From: Roseibium sediminis
GTDB lineage: Bacteria; Pseudomonadota; Alphaproteobacteria; Rhizobiales; Stappiaceae
Length of the DNA stretch: 64,000 nt
Reading direction: 5' to 3'
NCBI RefSeq assembly: GCF_008711325.1
Contig: NZ_VXDB01000014.1
Span: forward strand, 80,278-144,277
A program made the position numbers and the translations under genes. How positions within the stretch are numbered: position 1 is the stretch's first letter; every line of letters starts with the position of its first letter. Shown piece after piece: positions 53,057 through 59,757 of this stretch. The notes beneath the pieces are model-generated. The model did not search any database. It was not told the origin of the DNA and saw only the letters and a program-made list of their open reading frames with translations.

Positions 53057-53199
53057 CAGCCAGGGCGGCAAGGTGGGTGCAAAACGTTCCTGCTCTATCC
53101 ATTGAGCTACGCCGCATCAAATGGCTGCGGCGGCGGGATTCGAACCCGCAACCTGGCGATTCATAGTCGATGTAGTTCTGCAGGCATCCGCCCTGGCTG
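53057..53199 (-). ncRNA. yrlA: Y RNA (YrlA-like) with circularly permuted tRNA domain, copy C
   Basis: The ends form a perfect 12-bp stem (53188-53199 with 53057-53068). The Y motif follows directly (53170-53187, here GCCTGCAG in the variable part), and CUUG precedes the 3' strand. The body is a tRNA in permuted order: T-arm GCGGG-TTCGAAT-CCCGC (53133-53149), acceptor 3' strand (53126-53132), GCCA plus five bases, acceptor 5' strand (53110-53116, perfect 7 bp), T8-A9, then a canonical D-arm (53092-53107). Bacterial Y RNAs bind the Ro protein Rsr with the stem and mimic tRNA with the body. Copy C is the most tRNA-like, and a tRNA finder could miscall it. Confidence 0.85.
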
Positions 53200-53259
53200 T
53201 TTGTTCTTTCTTCAAGTCTCGGTGTGTCCGGGGTCGGCCCCCGGTCATGGTGTGTCAGT

Positions 53260-53389
53260 CGGCGGCAAGTAGGTGATGAAACATCAAAACCTGCGTCCTT
53301 CCTTGTTAGACGACGCCGCGATCTCGCGGCGGCGTGGCTCGATCCACGCGTTTCAGGTTCCTGCGATGTAGTTCCATCGGCATCCGCCG
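53260..53389 (-). ncRNA. Y RNA (YrlA-like), copy B
   Basis: The closing stem CGGCGG/CCGCCG (53384-53389 with 53260-53265) leads straight into the motif ATGCCGATGGAACTACAT (53366-53383), and CUUG precedes the return strand. A T-arm-like 6-bp hairpin GCGTGG/CCACGC with loop ATCGAG (53332-53349) follows. Next comes a 7-bp acceptor-like stem closed by a tetraloop (53314-53331) and a D-arm-like hairpin CGTC/GACG (53294-53312). This T-acceptor-D order is the permuted tRNA mimic known for YrlA RNAs. It lies 18 bases after copy A. Confidence 0.78.
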
Positions 53390-53407
53390 TTGAAATTCAG
53401 TCAGCTG

Positions 53408-53555
53408 CCAGCAAGCCCAGACGGCAAGGGAGAAGAAACGGTGGGGGTCCCGCTCGAGCCTGAGAGCGCCTGCAAGGAGGGGAGTCGAACCCACTCGGAC
53501 TGGTCCCGATTATGGCGCAATGTAGTTCCTTCGGCATCCGTCTGGTCTTGTCTGG
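53408..53555 (-). ncRNA. Y RNA (YrlA-like), copy A
   Basis: The terminal stem pairs 53538-53545 with 53417-53424 (8 bp perfect) and continues outward with interrupted pairing to 53555/53408. The motif ATGCCGAAGGAACTACAT (53520-53537) contains GCCGAAGG, an exact fit to the Ro-binding signature GNCGAAN0-1G, and CUUG precedes the 3' strand. A T-arm-like hairpin with TTCGACT loop (53478-53494) and a D-arm GCTC/GAGC (53452-53467) flank a very short acceptor-like hairpin. It begins immediately after a hairpin that follows the rsr stop. Confidence 0.78.
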
Positions 53556-53587
53556 CGAAGGCGGCAACAATTGGATTGCCGCCTTCG
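53556..53587 (-). other. 12-bp hairpin between rsr and Y RNA copy A (likely processing site)
   Basis: CGAAGGCGGCAA (53556-53567) pairs perfectly with TTGCCGCCTTCG (53576-53587). It starts four bases after the rsr stop and ends exactly where copy A begins, with no T-run. It looks like an RNase III-type processing or stabilising element that separates the mRNA from the Y RNA. Confidence 0.55.
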
Positions 53588-53590
53588 GTT

Positions 53591-55165
53591 CTATTGGATC
53601 AGGTCGATAGCCTCGATCTCGCCAACCCATTGGCTTGCGTCCATCTGACCCGATGCAAAGCGGGCAATCTGGTCGAACACCGCGTCGGAGAAACCTCCGA
53701 CATTCAGGATGTCCGGCCGGGTCGCGGCCTGCGCCGTGCCATAGGGCGCAATGTCGATGCACACCAGTCGCGCATCCGGGTTCCGCCGCTTGAGCGTTTC
53801 CCAGGCACGCATCACGCCGGTGCGTTCTGCACCTTGGTGACGGCCCCAGGTGTCAACCCAGGACTGGTTGTCGGAAACCAGGATCACCAGGTCCGGAGAC
53901 CGTCGGTGCTGGTTCAGCCATTCCAGCGGCGCGGCACAGTTCGTTCCGCCGCCCCATTGCTCGGCGAGCTTCTGGGCATTGGTCATGATCGTGTCACGCG
54001 GTTCCAGCACAACCTTGCGGACATTCACTTCGAATGGCAGCACGGTTGCACCCCGGTTCCGCCTGAGGACAGCAGCGGCCACAAGGGCAGCGACATCCAC
54101 ATACCGCGTTCGGGAGGTTGCTCCCTTCCGCAGGCCCGTGACCACCCCGCTCATCGAGCCGGAGACGTCCGGGCAGACAACGACCTGCCCCTTGAAGGAC
54201 GGAACGTTGGCAACGGCCAGTTCGAGCGCATCATGCAATGCCTCGCGGATCGCCAGTGGCATGTCCGCACACAAGGCCTGATAGGCCGTCATCAGCTGGT
54301 AAGGGAAGGCATTTGCCTTCTTAACCCGCTGTGGGTCCCGGAGAATGGCCGCAACATCTGCCGTAGCCGTAGCATCTTCAAAGACACCGTGGCGCAGGAA
54401 AGTGTTGAGGTTCATCCGCACCATGTTCCAGCTGCCCTGCCGTGCGATCTTCATCCACTGCTTCTGCGAAAGAGGCAGGTGGGTTAGCATCTGGAACGGT
54501 ACATCCGGCACCGGACGTCCCTTCGGGTCGGCCTTGAAGGCAACATAGTCGCGAACCTCGGCTGGCAGGGCCTCGGCAGCACACGGCTTGCCGATCAGCC
54601 ATGCAAAGAGGGCGTCCCGCTGCGCATCACGCGGCTTGGGGTGTACCATCTTGATGACATCTGCCAGCGAAGGATCATTGCCCACACTCGCCTGAAGCAA
54701 CTGATAGTCGGTGGCCGCATTCAACCATCCGCGGACAAGCGCCTTCGGACGTGATCCGAGCGAACGCCGTCCGGTCTGTCCTGACCGCATGATCTGCACG
54801 AAGTTGCGCAGCATCTTGCCGTTGTTCACGACCTTCGGAAAGGCGCGGGACAAAAGAACCGGGTCACGGGTTGCCAGGATCGCAAGCAACAGTGCCGGCA
54901 AATCCTTCATCTTGCCCTGCTGGCGGGCATAGACCGCCGTCTTGGCCAGAAACTCGTCGGACACCGCGTTTGCCACTTGCAGGACGGTTGCCAGTTCCAT
55001 TTCGGCATCCTGATAGTACAGGTTGCCAATGGTTCCGGTTACGGCCAGCTGAGCCAGCTTGTGCTTGTCGTCATACGCATAGGCCTTGCCACCTGCCAGG
55101 TTTACGGCGTTGGTCTTGGACCCAAAACGTCCCTTCAGGGACGCGAACAGTGACTTGTTTGCCAT
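53591..55165 (-). CDS. rsr: Rsr, bacterial Ro60 (TROVE domain) RNA-binding protein
   Basis: The 524-residue protein is an orthologue of Ro60. The ATG at 55165 has GAAGGAGGG upstream; an upstream extension to 55258 is not conserved. The N-terminal two thirds form the HEAT-repeat TROVE ring, with the conserved segment ILATRDPVLLSRAFPKVV. The C-terminal vWA-like domain has a metal site DVSGSMS at about 333-339 and a later VSDNQSW. Ro60 binds misfolded or damaged RNAs and Y RNAs, and in bacteria it can work with nucleases. It is followed by the Y RNA array and rtcB on the same strand, the layout known from enterobacterial rsr-yrl-rtcB loci. Confidence 0.94.
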   Translation of the reverse strand: MANKSLFASLKGRFGSKTNAVNLAGGKAYAYDDKHKLAQLAVTGTIGNLYYQDAEMELATVLQVANAVSDEFLAKTAVYARQQGKMKDLPALLLAILATRDPVLLSRAFPKVVNNGKMLRNFVQIMRSGQTGRRSLGSRPKALVRGWLNAATDYQLLQASVGNDPSLADVIKMVHPKPRDAQRDALFAWLIGKPCAAEALPAEVRDYVAFKADPKGRPVPDVPFQMLTHLPLSQKQWMKIARQGSWNMVRMNLNTFLRHGVFEDATATADVAAILRDPQRVKKANAFPYQLMTAYQALCADMPLAIREALHDALELAVANVPSFKGQVVVCPDVSGSMSGVVTGLRKGATSRTRYVDVAALVAAAVLRRNRGATVLPFEVNVRKVVLEPRDTIMTNAQKLAEQWGGGTNCAAPLEWLNQHRRSPDLVILVSDNQSWVDTWGRHQGAERTGVMRAWETLKRRNPDARLVCIDIAPYGTAQAATRPDILNVGGFSDAVFDQIARFASGQMDASQWVGEIEAIDLIQ

Positions 55166-55190
55166 GATGCCCTCCTTCGGGTTCGAGGCT

Positions 55191-55207
55191 GGAAGCGATG
55201 TGCTTCC
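55191..55207. promoter_or_regulatory. Palindrome GGAAGC-N5-GCTTCC in the rsr leader
   Basis: A perfect 6-5-6 inverted repeat lies 26 bases upstream of the rsr start codon. It could be a protein operator (RtcR or another regulator) or a small hairpin in the leader RNA. Confidence 0.35.
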
Positions 55208-55284
55208 GTGTTCGTGTTGAGAAGGAGAATGCTCCAGATGCCGTTGAGGCAAAAACAAAAACTCAAAATGAAGTAAGCATTTGA

Positions 55285-55313
55285 AATATATAAATATTTT
55301 TGAATATTGACAA
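55285..55313 (-). promoter_or_regulatory. Sigma-70-type promoter for rsr-Y RNA-rtcB
   Basis: Read on the minus strand, TTGTCA (55313-55308) and TATATT (55290-55285) are separated by exactly 17 bases, each matching consensus at five of six positions. The opposite strand has TTGACA at 55307-55312, so the divergent rtcR promoter may share this spot. A search of this 206-base gap for GG-N10-GC on the rsr strand finds no sigma-54 promoter. Confidence 0.5.
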
Positions 55314-55371
55314 AACTGGCAAGCTGAATATCTATATGTATGTATAAGAAAATATCATTTTGGATAAGCTT

Positions 55372-56952
55372 GTGAAAAAGAACGTCGTTATCGGGTTCCT
55401 CGGCACCCAGCTGGATTCGGGAAAGAAGCGTAAATGGCGTCCCTCCGTCGCTGTTACCCAGCACGGCGGCTTTCCCGTTCATCGGCTGGAGCTGTTGCAT
55501 GACCGCGGGTGGTCCCGTCTTGCCAATCAGGTGAAGCAGGAGATTGAGGACGCGAGCCCGGCAACGGAGGTGTTTCTGCAGCAGGTTGACTTGAAGGACC
55601 CTTGGGACTTTCAGGAGGTTTACGGCTCCCTGTTCGATTTCGCCCGCGGCTATGGATTTGACGAGGATCGGGAGGAGTATTTCGTCCACCTGACAACCGG
55701 GACCCACGTTGCCCAGATTTGCTGGTTCCTCCTGACGGAATCCCGACATGTGCCGGCCAAGCTTGTTCAAACCTCTCCGCCCCGTGCAAACGAGACCGGT
55801 ATTCTCGGTGCCTACAACATCGTCGACCTGGATCTGTCACGTTACAACGCCTTGCAGCAGCGGTTTGATCTGGTTGCCGAGGAGTACAACGCCCTCCTGA
55901 AGGCCGGAATAGAAACCAGAAATCCCCGGTTCAACAGCCTGATCGAACGCATCGAGCTTGTTGCGACCAATTCGGACGCACCACTCCTCCTGCTTGGCGC
56001 AACAGGCACCGGAAAGAGCGAGCTGGCAGAGCGCATTTACGAGCTGAAGCTTCAGCGCCGGCGGGTGAAAGGTCGCCTTGTGCATGTGAACTGCGCCACG
56101 CTGAAGGGCGAGCGCGCAATGTCAAACCTCTTCGGGCACAGACGCGGGGCTTTCGGCAGCGGCACATCCGACCGGCGCGGCCTGTTGCGCGAGGCCGATG
56201 GCGGGGTGCTGTTTCTCGACGAAATCAACGAGCTGGGGCTGGATGAGCAGGCCATGATCCTGCATGCGGTCGAGACCGGCAGGTTCTTGCCACTCGGCTC
56301 GGACCACGAAATCACCAGCCGGTTCCAGTTGATTGCAGGAGCCAATCTTGATCTCGGGCAGCTGGTTTCTGATGGGAAATTTCGGCCCGACCTTCACGCG
56401 CGCCTGAACCTCTGGACCTTCCGGTTGCCCTCTTTGACCGAGCGCCGGGAGGACATCGAGCCGAATATTGAATTTGAACTCAACCGGGCAGAGAAACTGC
56501 TCGGGACCCGCGTCGGCTTCAATGCGGATGCCTATGCCCGCTATCTGGATTTTGCGACATCCCCGGCAACCCTGTGGCCGGGAAACTTCCGCGATCTCGG
56601 TGCCTCCGTCCAGCGCCTGAGCACGCTTGCCCCTCGGGCACGGATCACACTGGCACTGGTCGAACAGGAGATTGAGGCCCTGCAGGCCCAATGGGCGGCT
56701 GCAAAGACAGATCCGGACGGTGCCTTGCTGCGGGACGTGCTGGGAGAGGGGGCGATCGAGCTGGATCCCTTTGACAAGGTGCAGCTGGCCTATGTCATTC
56801 GAATTTGCCGGGAAAGCGCATCTCTGAGCGCGGCAGGGCGCACTCTTTTTTCTGCGTCGCGCGCGGCAAAGGCCAGCCAGAATGATGCCGACCGACTTCG
56901 CAAATATCTCGCACGCTTCTCATTGAGCTGGGCAGATCTGGGTGCGAACTGA
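55372..56952 (+). CDS. rtcR: RtcR-family AAA+ regulator with altered GAFTGA loop
   Basis: The GTG at 55372 (GGATAA upstream) gives KKNVVIGFLGTQLD, matching the usual RtcR N-terminus. The 526-residue protein has an N-terminal CARF/RtcR sensor domain (to about 180, with HLTTGTHVAQICWFLL), which is thought to sense RNA ends with cyclic phosphate. A sigma-54-type AAA+ domain follows (Walker A GATGTGKS at 209-216, Walker B GGVLFLDEI) and then a C-terminal Fis-like helix-turn-helix (SAAGRTLF...NDADRLRKYLARF). The sigma-54 contact loop GAFTGA is replaced by GAFGSG at 259-264, so normal sigma-54 activation is doubtful. It is divergent from rsr. Confidence 0.9.
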   Translation: MKKNVVIGFLGTQLDSGKKRKWRPSVAVTQHGGFPVHRLELLHDRGWSRLANQVKQEIEDASPATEVFLQQVDLKDPWDFQEVYGSLFDFARGYGFDEDREEYFVHLTTGTHVAQICWFLLTESRHVPAKLVQTSPPRANETGILGAYNIVDLDLSRYNALQQRFDLVAEEYNALLKAGIETRNPRFNSLIERIELVATNSDAPLLLLGATGTGKSELAERIYELKLQRRRVKGRLVHVNCATLKGERAMSNLFGHRRGAFGSGTSDRRGLLREADGGVLFLDEINELGLDEQAMILHAVETGRFLPLGSDHEITSRFQLIAGANLDLGQLVSDGKFRPDLHARLNLWTFRLPSLTERREDIEPNIEFELNRAEKLLGTRVGFNADAYARYLDFATSPATLWPGNFRDLGASVQRLSTLAPRARITLALVEQEIEALQAQWAAAKTDPDGALLRDVLGEGAIELDPFDKVQLAYVIRICRESASLSAAGRTLFSASRAAKASQNDADRLRKYLARFSLSWADLGAN

Positions 56953-57017
56953 AAGAGAGCCATGTTTCCCTGTCCAACGTGAGGCAAGGGGGTGTCGGCA
57001 CAGCCTGGTGCTTCAGA

Positions 57018-57410
57018 CTACAGAAGACCTTCTTCTTCAAGGACTTTGCGCGCCACACGAAAGCACTCAAGGGCCTGCGGCACGCCGCAGTAAATGCCGA
57101 CCACATGGACGATGGCGCGGATTTCTTCCTTCGAAACACCGTTTCTCAGCGCGCCCCGGCAATGGATCTCCCACTCGTGCATCTTTCCAAGCGCGCCGAT
57201 CATGGAGAGGTTCATCATGGACCGCGTCTTGGCGTCAATCACATCATCGCCCCAACCGAACCCCCAGCACCAGGCTGTCATGGCCTCCTGAAAAGGGCGG
57301 GTGAAGTCATCGGCCGCCGCCAGGTTTTTCTCCACATACTCGGCACCAAGCGTCGCCTTGCGCTGCTCCAGTCCCTTTAAAAAGAGATCTTCATCAAAAA
57401 GTCCGCTCAC
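57018..57410 (-). CDS. Carboxymuconolactone decarboxylase (CMD) family protein
   Basis: The 130-residue protein is an all-helical CMD protein with the segment TRSMMNLSMIGALGKMHEWEIHCRGALRNGVSKEEIRAIVHVVGIYCGVP (conserved His and Gly), and no CxxC redox motif. It resembles PcaC-type proteins of aromatic degradation. It lies 44 bases downstream of the LysR gene on the same strand, so it is likely to be co-transcribed with it. No other protocatechuate genes are nearby, and its role in the neighbouring flavin cluster is unknown. Confidence 0.82.
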   Translation of the reverse strand: MSGLFDEDLFLKGLEQRKATLGAEYVEKNLAAADDFTRPFQEAMTAWCWGFGWGDDVIDAKTRSMMNLSMIGALGKMHEWEIHCRGALRNGVSKEEIRAIVHVVGIYCGVPQALECFRVARKVLEEEGLL

Positions 57411-57454
57411 CTGTCACATCCCCATTTATCGTGGAGTACTCTCATCCCCACAGA

Positions 57455-58297
57455 TCACCGCGTCAATTGCTGATGCAGCCACTCTCGAAACCTCTCGGCA
57501 TTGGCATTGCCTTCGCTGATTGAAAGGTAATACCCCTCCTGTCCGGCGATCGACGCAGTGTGGGCGCGCTCAAGCAGCCCGGTTTCGATGGCATGCCCGG
57601 CGAGCAACTCGTTGACCAACGCCACTCCGTTTGCATGCATCGCAATCTGCATCGCCATTCCATAGGAGTCCGCGAAGATGCGCGGCGCAAAGGTGCCTGG
57701 AAACACCTCTCCCCATGCTCGCCAGCCACTCGATGTTCCAACGGTCTCGATCAGGGGAAGGTCTTCCAACTCCCCTTCAAGACGAGGCGACTTGAGTGCG
57801 ACCAGCCTGCTGGGTTCCAGAAGTTCCGCGTTTTTTCCAACCTGCTTTTTCGACCCGAAGCGAATTTCGACATCCGCACGGGCCGTGTGAAAGTCATCTG
57901 GCCAAATCGCACTCAGGAACCTGAGCCGAACATCCGGATGGCTGGACACAAAACTGGTCAGATACGGCGAGATCACCCACTGTGCGACGCTGACTGACGT
58001 GGCAATGGTCAGTTGATCCGCGGTTGGGCCAGCGTCGAAAGCTTCCGTTGCAAAGGCCAGTTTCTCTAGGGCAGCCCCAACTTGGGGCAACAGACTGCGC
58101 CCGCTGTCTGTCAGCGACAACCCCCGCGCATGGCGCGTGAACAGTGCAACACGCAGCCGTGTCTCAAGGGCCTTGACCTGTTGGCTGACAGCCGACTGTG
58201 TCATGCCGATCTCGTTGGCAGCGGCAGTGAAACTGAGATGCCGGGCAGCGGCTTCAAACGCACGAAACCATGTCAAGGGCGGTAGCGATTTGGTCAT
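57455..58297 (-). CDS. LysR-family transcriptional regulator
   Basis: The 280-residue protein has the LysR helix-turn-helix (FEAAARHLSFTAAANEIGMTQSAVSQQVKALETRL) and a type 2 periplasmic-like effector domain. It resembles the GcvA/AmpR group. It is divergent from the flavin-monooxygenase cluster, and a perfect LysR box lies between them, so it probably controls that cluster and itself. The effector is unknown. Confidence 0.9.
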   Translation of the reverse strand: MTKSLPPLTWFRAFEAAARHLSFTAAANEIGMTQSAVSQQVKALETRLRVALFTRHARGLSLTDSGRSLLPQVGAALEKLAFATEAFDAGPTADQLTIATSVSVAQWVISPYLTSFVSSHPDVRLRFLSAIWPDDFHTARADVEIRFGSKKQVGKNAELLEPSRLVALKSPRLEGELEDLPLIETVGTSSGWRAWGEVFPGTFAPRIFADSYGMAMQIAMHANGVALVNELLAGHAIETGLLERAHTASIAGQEGYYLSISEGNANAERFREWLHQQLTR

Positions 58298-58311
58298 TCG
58301 TCAAGCAAGCC

Positions 58312-58326
58312 ATTAGTCATTCTAAT
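58312..58326. promoter_or_regulatory. LysR-type operator ATTAG-N5-CTAAT
   Basis: The perfect inverted repeat ATTAG-TCATT-CTAAT contains the classical T-N11-A LysR box. It lies 15 bases upstream of the lysR start codon and about 80 bases before the divergent DUF1185 gene, the normal place for autoregulation and activation. Confidence 0.65.
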
Positions 58327-58406
58327 ACCTAAGCCCATAATTCATTCGCTTGTCAAAAATGCTCCTCCAAAACACAGTCTGCGGACCAAGTGAGGGAGGG
58401 CACAGA

Positions 58407-59006
58407 GTGCAGCCGGACATCCGCAAGATCGTTACCTACGATGAAGAAGTTCTGATTGAGGGGTTTCGCCCGGCCGCCACGCCCTGGCGAATGTTTGCGG
58501 TCGCCTGTGTTGTCCGCAATCCTTGGGCTGGCCGTTATGTGGAGGATCTGAAACCGGAAATTCAGGCCTATGGGCCGGTGCTCGGGAAACTGATGAGCCA
58601 GAGGATGATCGAGCTTGCCGGAGGCGGCGCAGCCATCGAAGCCTATGGAAAAGCCGCTGTAGTTGGTCTTGATGGCGAAGTGGAACACGCGTCGGGCCTG
58701 ATCCACACCCTGCGATTTGGCAATTTTTACCGCGAAGCCGTGGAGGCCAGATCCTACCTGTCTTTCACCAACACGCGCGGCCCGGCGAATGCTCCAATCA
58801 TGGTTCCCCTTATGGACAAGAATGATGCCGGTCGAAGATCGCACTACCTCACAATCCAGTTTGCGATCCCGGATGCCCCTCGAGCCGACGAGATTGTCGT
58901 TGTTCTCGGCGGCGCGACCGGGGGGCGCCCGCATCACCGAATTGGCGACCGCTATCAGGACCTGAAGGATCTCGGGCATGACGTGGACAATCCGGCCGCG
59001 GTCTGA
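58407..59006 (+). CDS. DUF1185 ('amino acid synthesis') family protein
   Basis: Translation most likely starts at the GTG at 58407, since GGGAGGG lies nine bases upstream; an upstream ATG at 58350 has no such site and adds unrelated sequence. The 199-residue protein matches the family I know as 'amino acid synthesis' (DUF1185), with RNPWAGRYVEDL and LGGATGGRPHHRIGDRYQDL blocks. The biochemical role is not established. It is the first gene of a cluster with a hydrolase, flavin reductase, LLM monooxygenase and aldehyde dehydrogenase, and it overlaps the hydrolase by 29 bases. Confidence 0.8.
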   Translation: MQPDIRKIVTYDEEVLIEGFRPAATPWRMFAVACVVRNPWAGRYVEDLKPEIQAYGPVLGKLMSQRMIELAGGGAAIEAYGKAAVVGLDGEVEHASGLIHTLRFGNFYREAVEARSYLSFTNTRGPANAPIMVPLMDKNDAGRRSHYLTIQFAIPDAPRADEIVVVLGGATGGRPHHRIGDRYQDLKDLGHDVDNPAAV

Positions 59007-59757
59007 CTTCGGCGCCCTGTCTGCCATATGCCAGGGGAGCGGTCCGAAGCTGGTGCTTGTTCATGGCGTTGGACTTCGGGCAGAGGCCTGGAACCGGCAA
59101 CTGGATGCTCTCAGCGAACGGTTTGAGGTTATCGCCGTCGACATGCCCGGTCATGGGGAAAGCCCTTTACCCGGTCCCTTGTCGGCAATTCAGGACTATA
59201 CCGATCTGGTCGCGGGGCAGATACCTGAGCCGGTCATGATCGTCGGTCATTCGATGGGTGCGATGATCGCGCTTGATCTGGCAATCCGGTATCCATCGCG
59301 CGTGCGCGGAGTCGCTGCCCTCAATGCGATATACCAGCGAAGTCCTGAAGCCAGAGACGCCGTCATGACTCGCGCATCAAGCCTTGACGGGCGCTCACCC
59401 CCCGACCCGTCCGAACCGCTTCTAAGGTGGTTTGGCAGTGGCGACAGCGAAGAGAAGTCCGCCTGCAGGGACTGGCTGACATCGACCGATCCCGCGGCCT
59501 ACAAACGTGCCTACAGCGCTTTTGCCCGCTCTGACGTTCCCTCTCCAAATGGACTTGAAGCGATGAAATGTCCCGCTCTTTTCATGACAGGAAGCCGGGA
59601 ACCCAATTCCACAGCGGACATGAGCCGGGCCATGGCCGCAGTCGCACCAAATGGCAAGGCGGTCATTGTAGATGAAGCGGCGCACATGATGCCTATGACC
59701 CATGCCGACAAGGTAAACCCGATCCTTTTGGATTTTGCTCTGGGTGTTTGGAAATGA
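58978..59757 (+). CDS. Alpha/beta-fold hydrolase
   Basis: The 259-residue protein has the alpha/beta hydrolase layout: oxyanion HGVGL, DMPGHGES, nucleophile elbow GHSMG near residue 90, and a late His in DEAAHMMPM. It starts inside the end of the DUF1185 gene and ends in an ATGA overlap with the flavin reductase, so it is tightly coupled. It probably cleaves an ester, lactone or C-C bond of an intermediate made by the monooxygenase. The substrate is unknown. Confidence 0.88.
   Translation: MTWTIRPRSDFGALSAICQGSGPKLVLVHGVGLRAEAWNRQLDALSERFEVIAVDMPGHGESPLPGPLSAIQDYTDLVAGQIPEPVMIVGHSMGAMIALDLAIRYPSRVRGVAALNAIYQRSPEARDAVMTRASSLDGRSPPDPSEPLLRWFGSGDSEEKSACRDWLTSTDPAAYKRAYSAFARSDVPSPNGLEAMKCPALFMTGSREPNSTADMSRAMAAVAPNGKAVIVDEAAHMMPMTHADKVNPILLDFALGVWK

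Noticed and set aside
53092..53149. Ordinary tRNA gene in either orientation
   Set aside because: D-arm and T-arm sequences are excellent, but they occur in reversed order with the acceptor closed by a nine-base loop and there is no proper anticodon arm between them. The 12-bp outer stem and Ro motif fit a Y RNA.
53228..53244. Terminator between Y RNA copies B and C
   Set aside because: CCGGGG/CCCCGG forms a good 6-bp hairpin, but no T-run follows on the minus strand, so I cannot support a terminator.
53224..53463. Small protein frames inside the rsr-rtcB gap
   Set aside because: They cross the stems and tRNA-like arms of the Y RNA array and have no ribosome-binding sites or conserved features.
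55166..55371. Sigma-54 promoter for rsr, expected from RtcR
   Set aside because: No GG-N10-GC was found on the rsr strand. The closest, GGAAGCACATCGC, has nine bases between GG and GC, and the spacing is strict.
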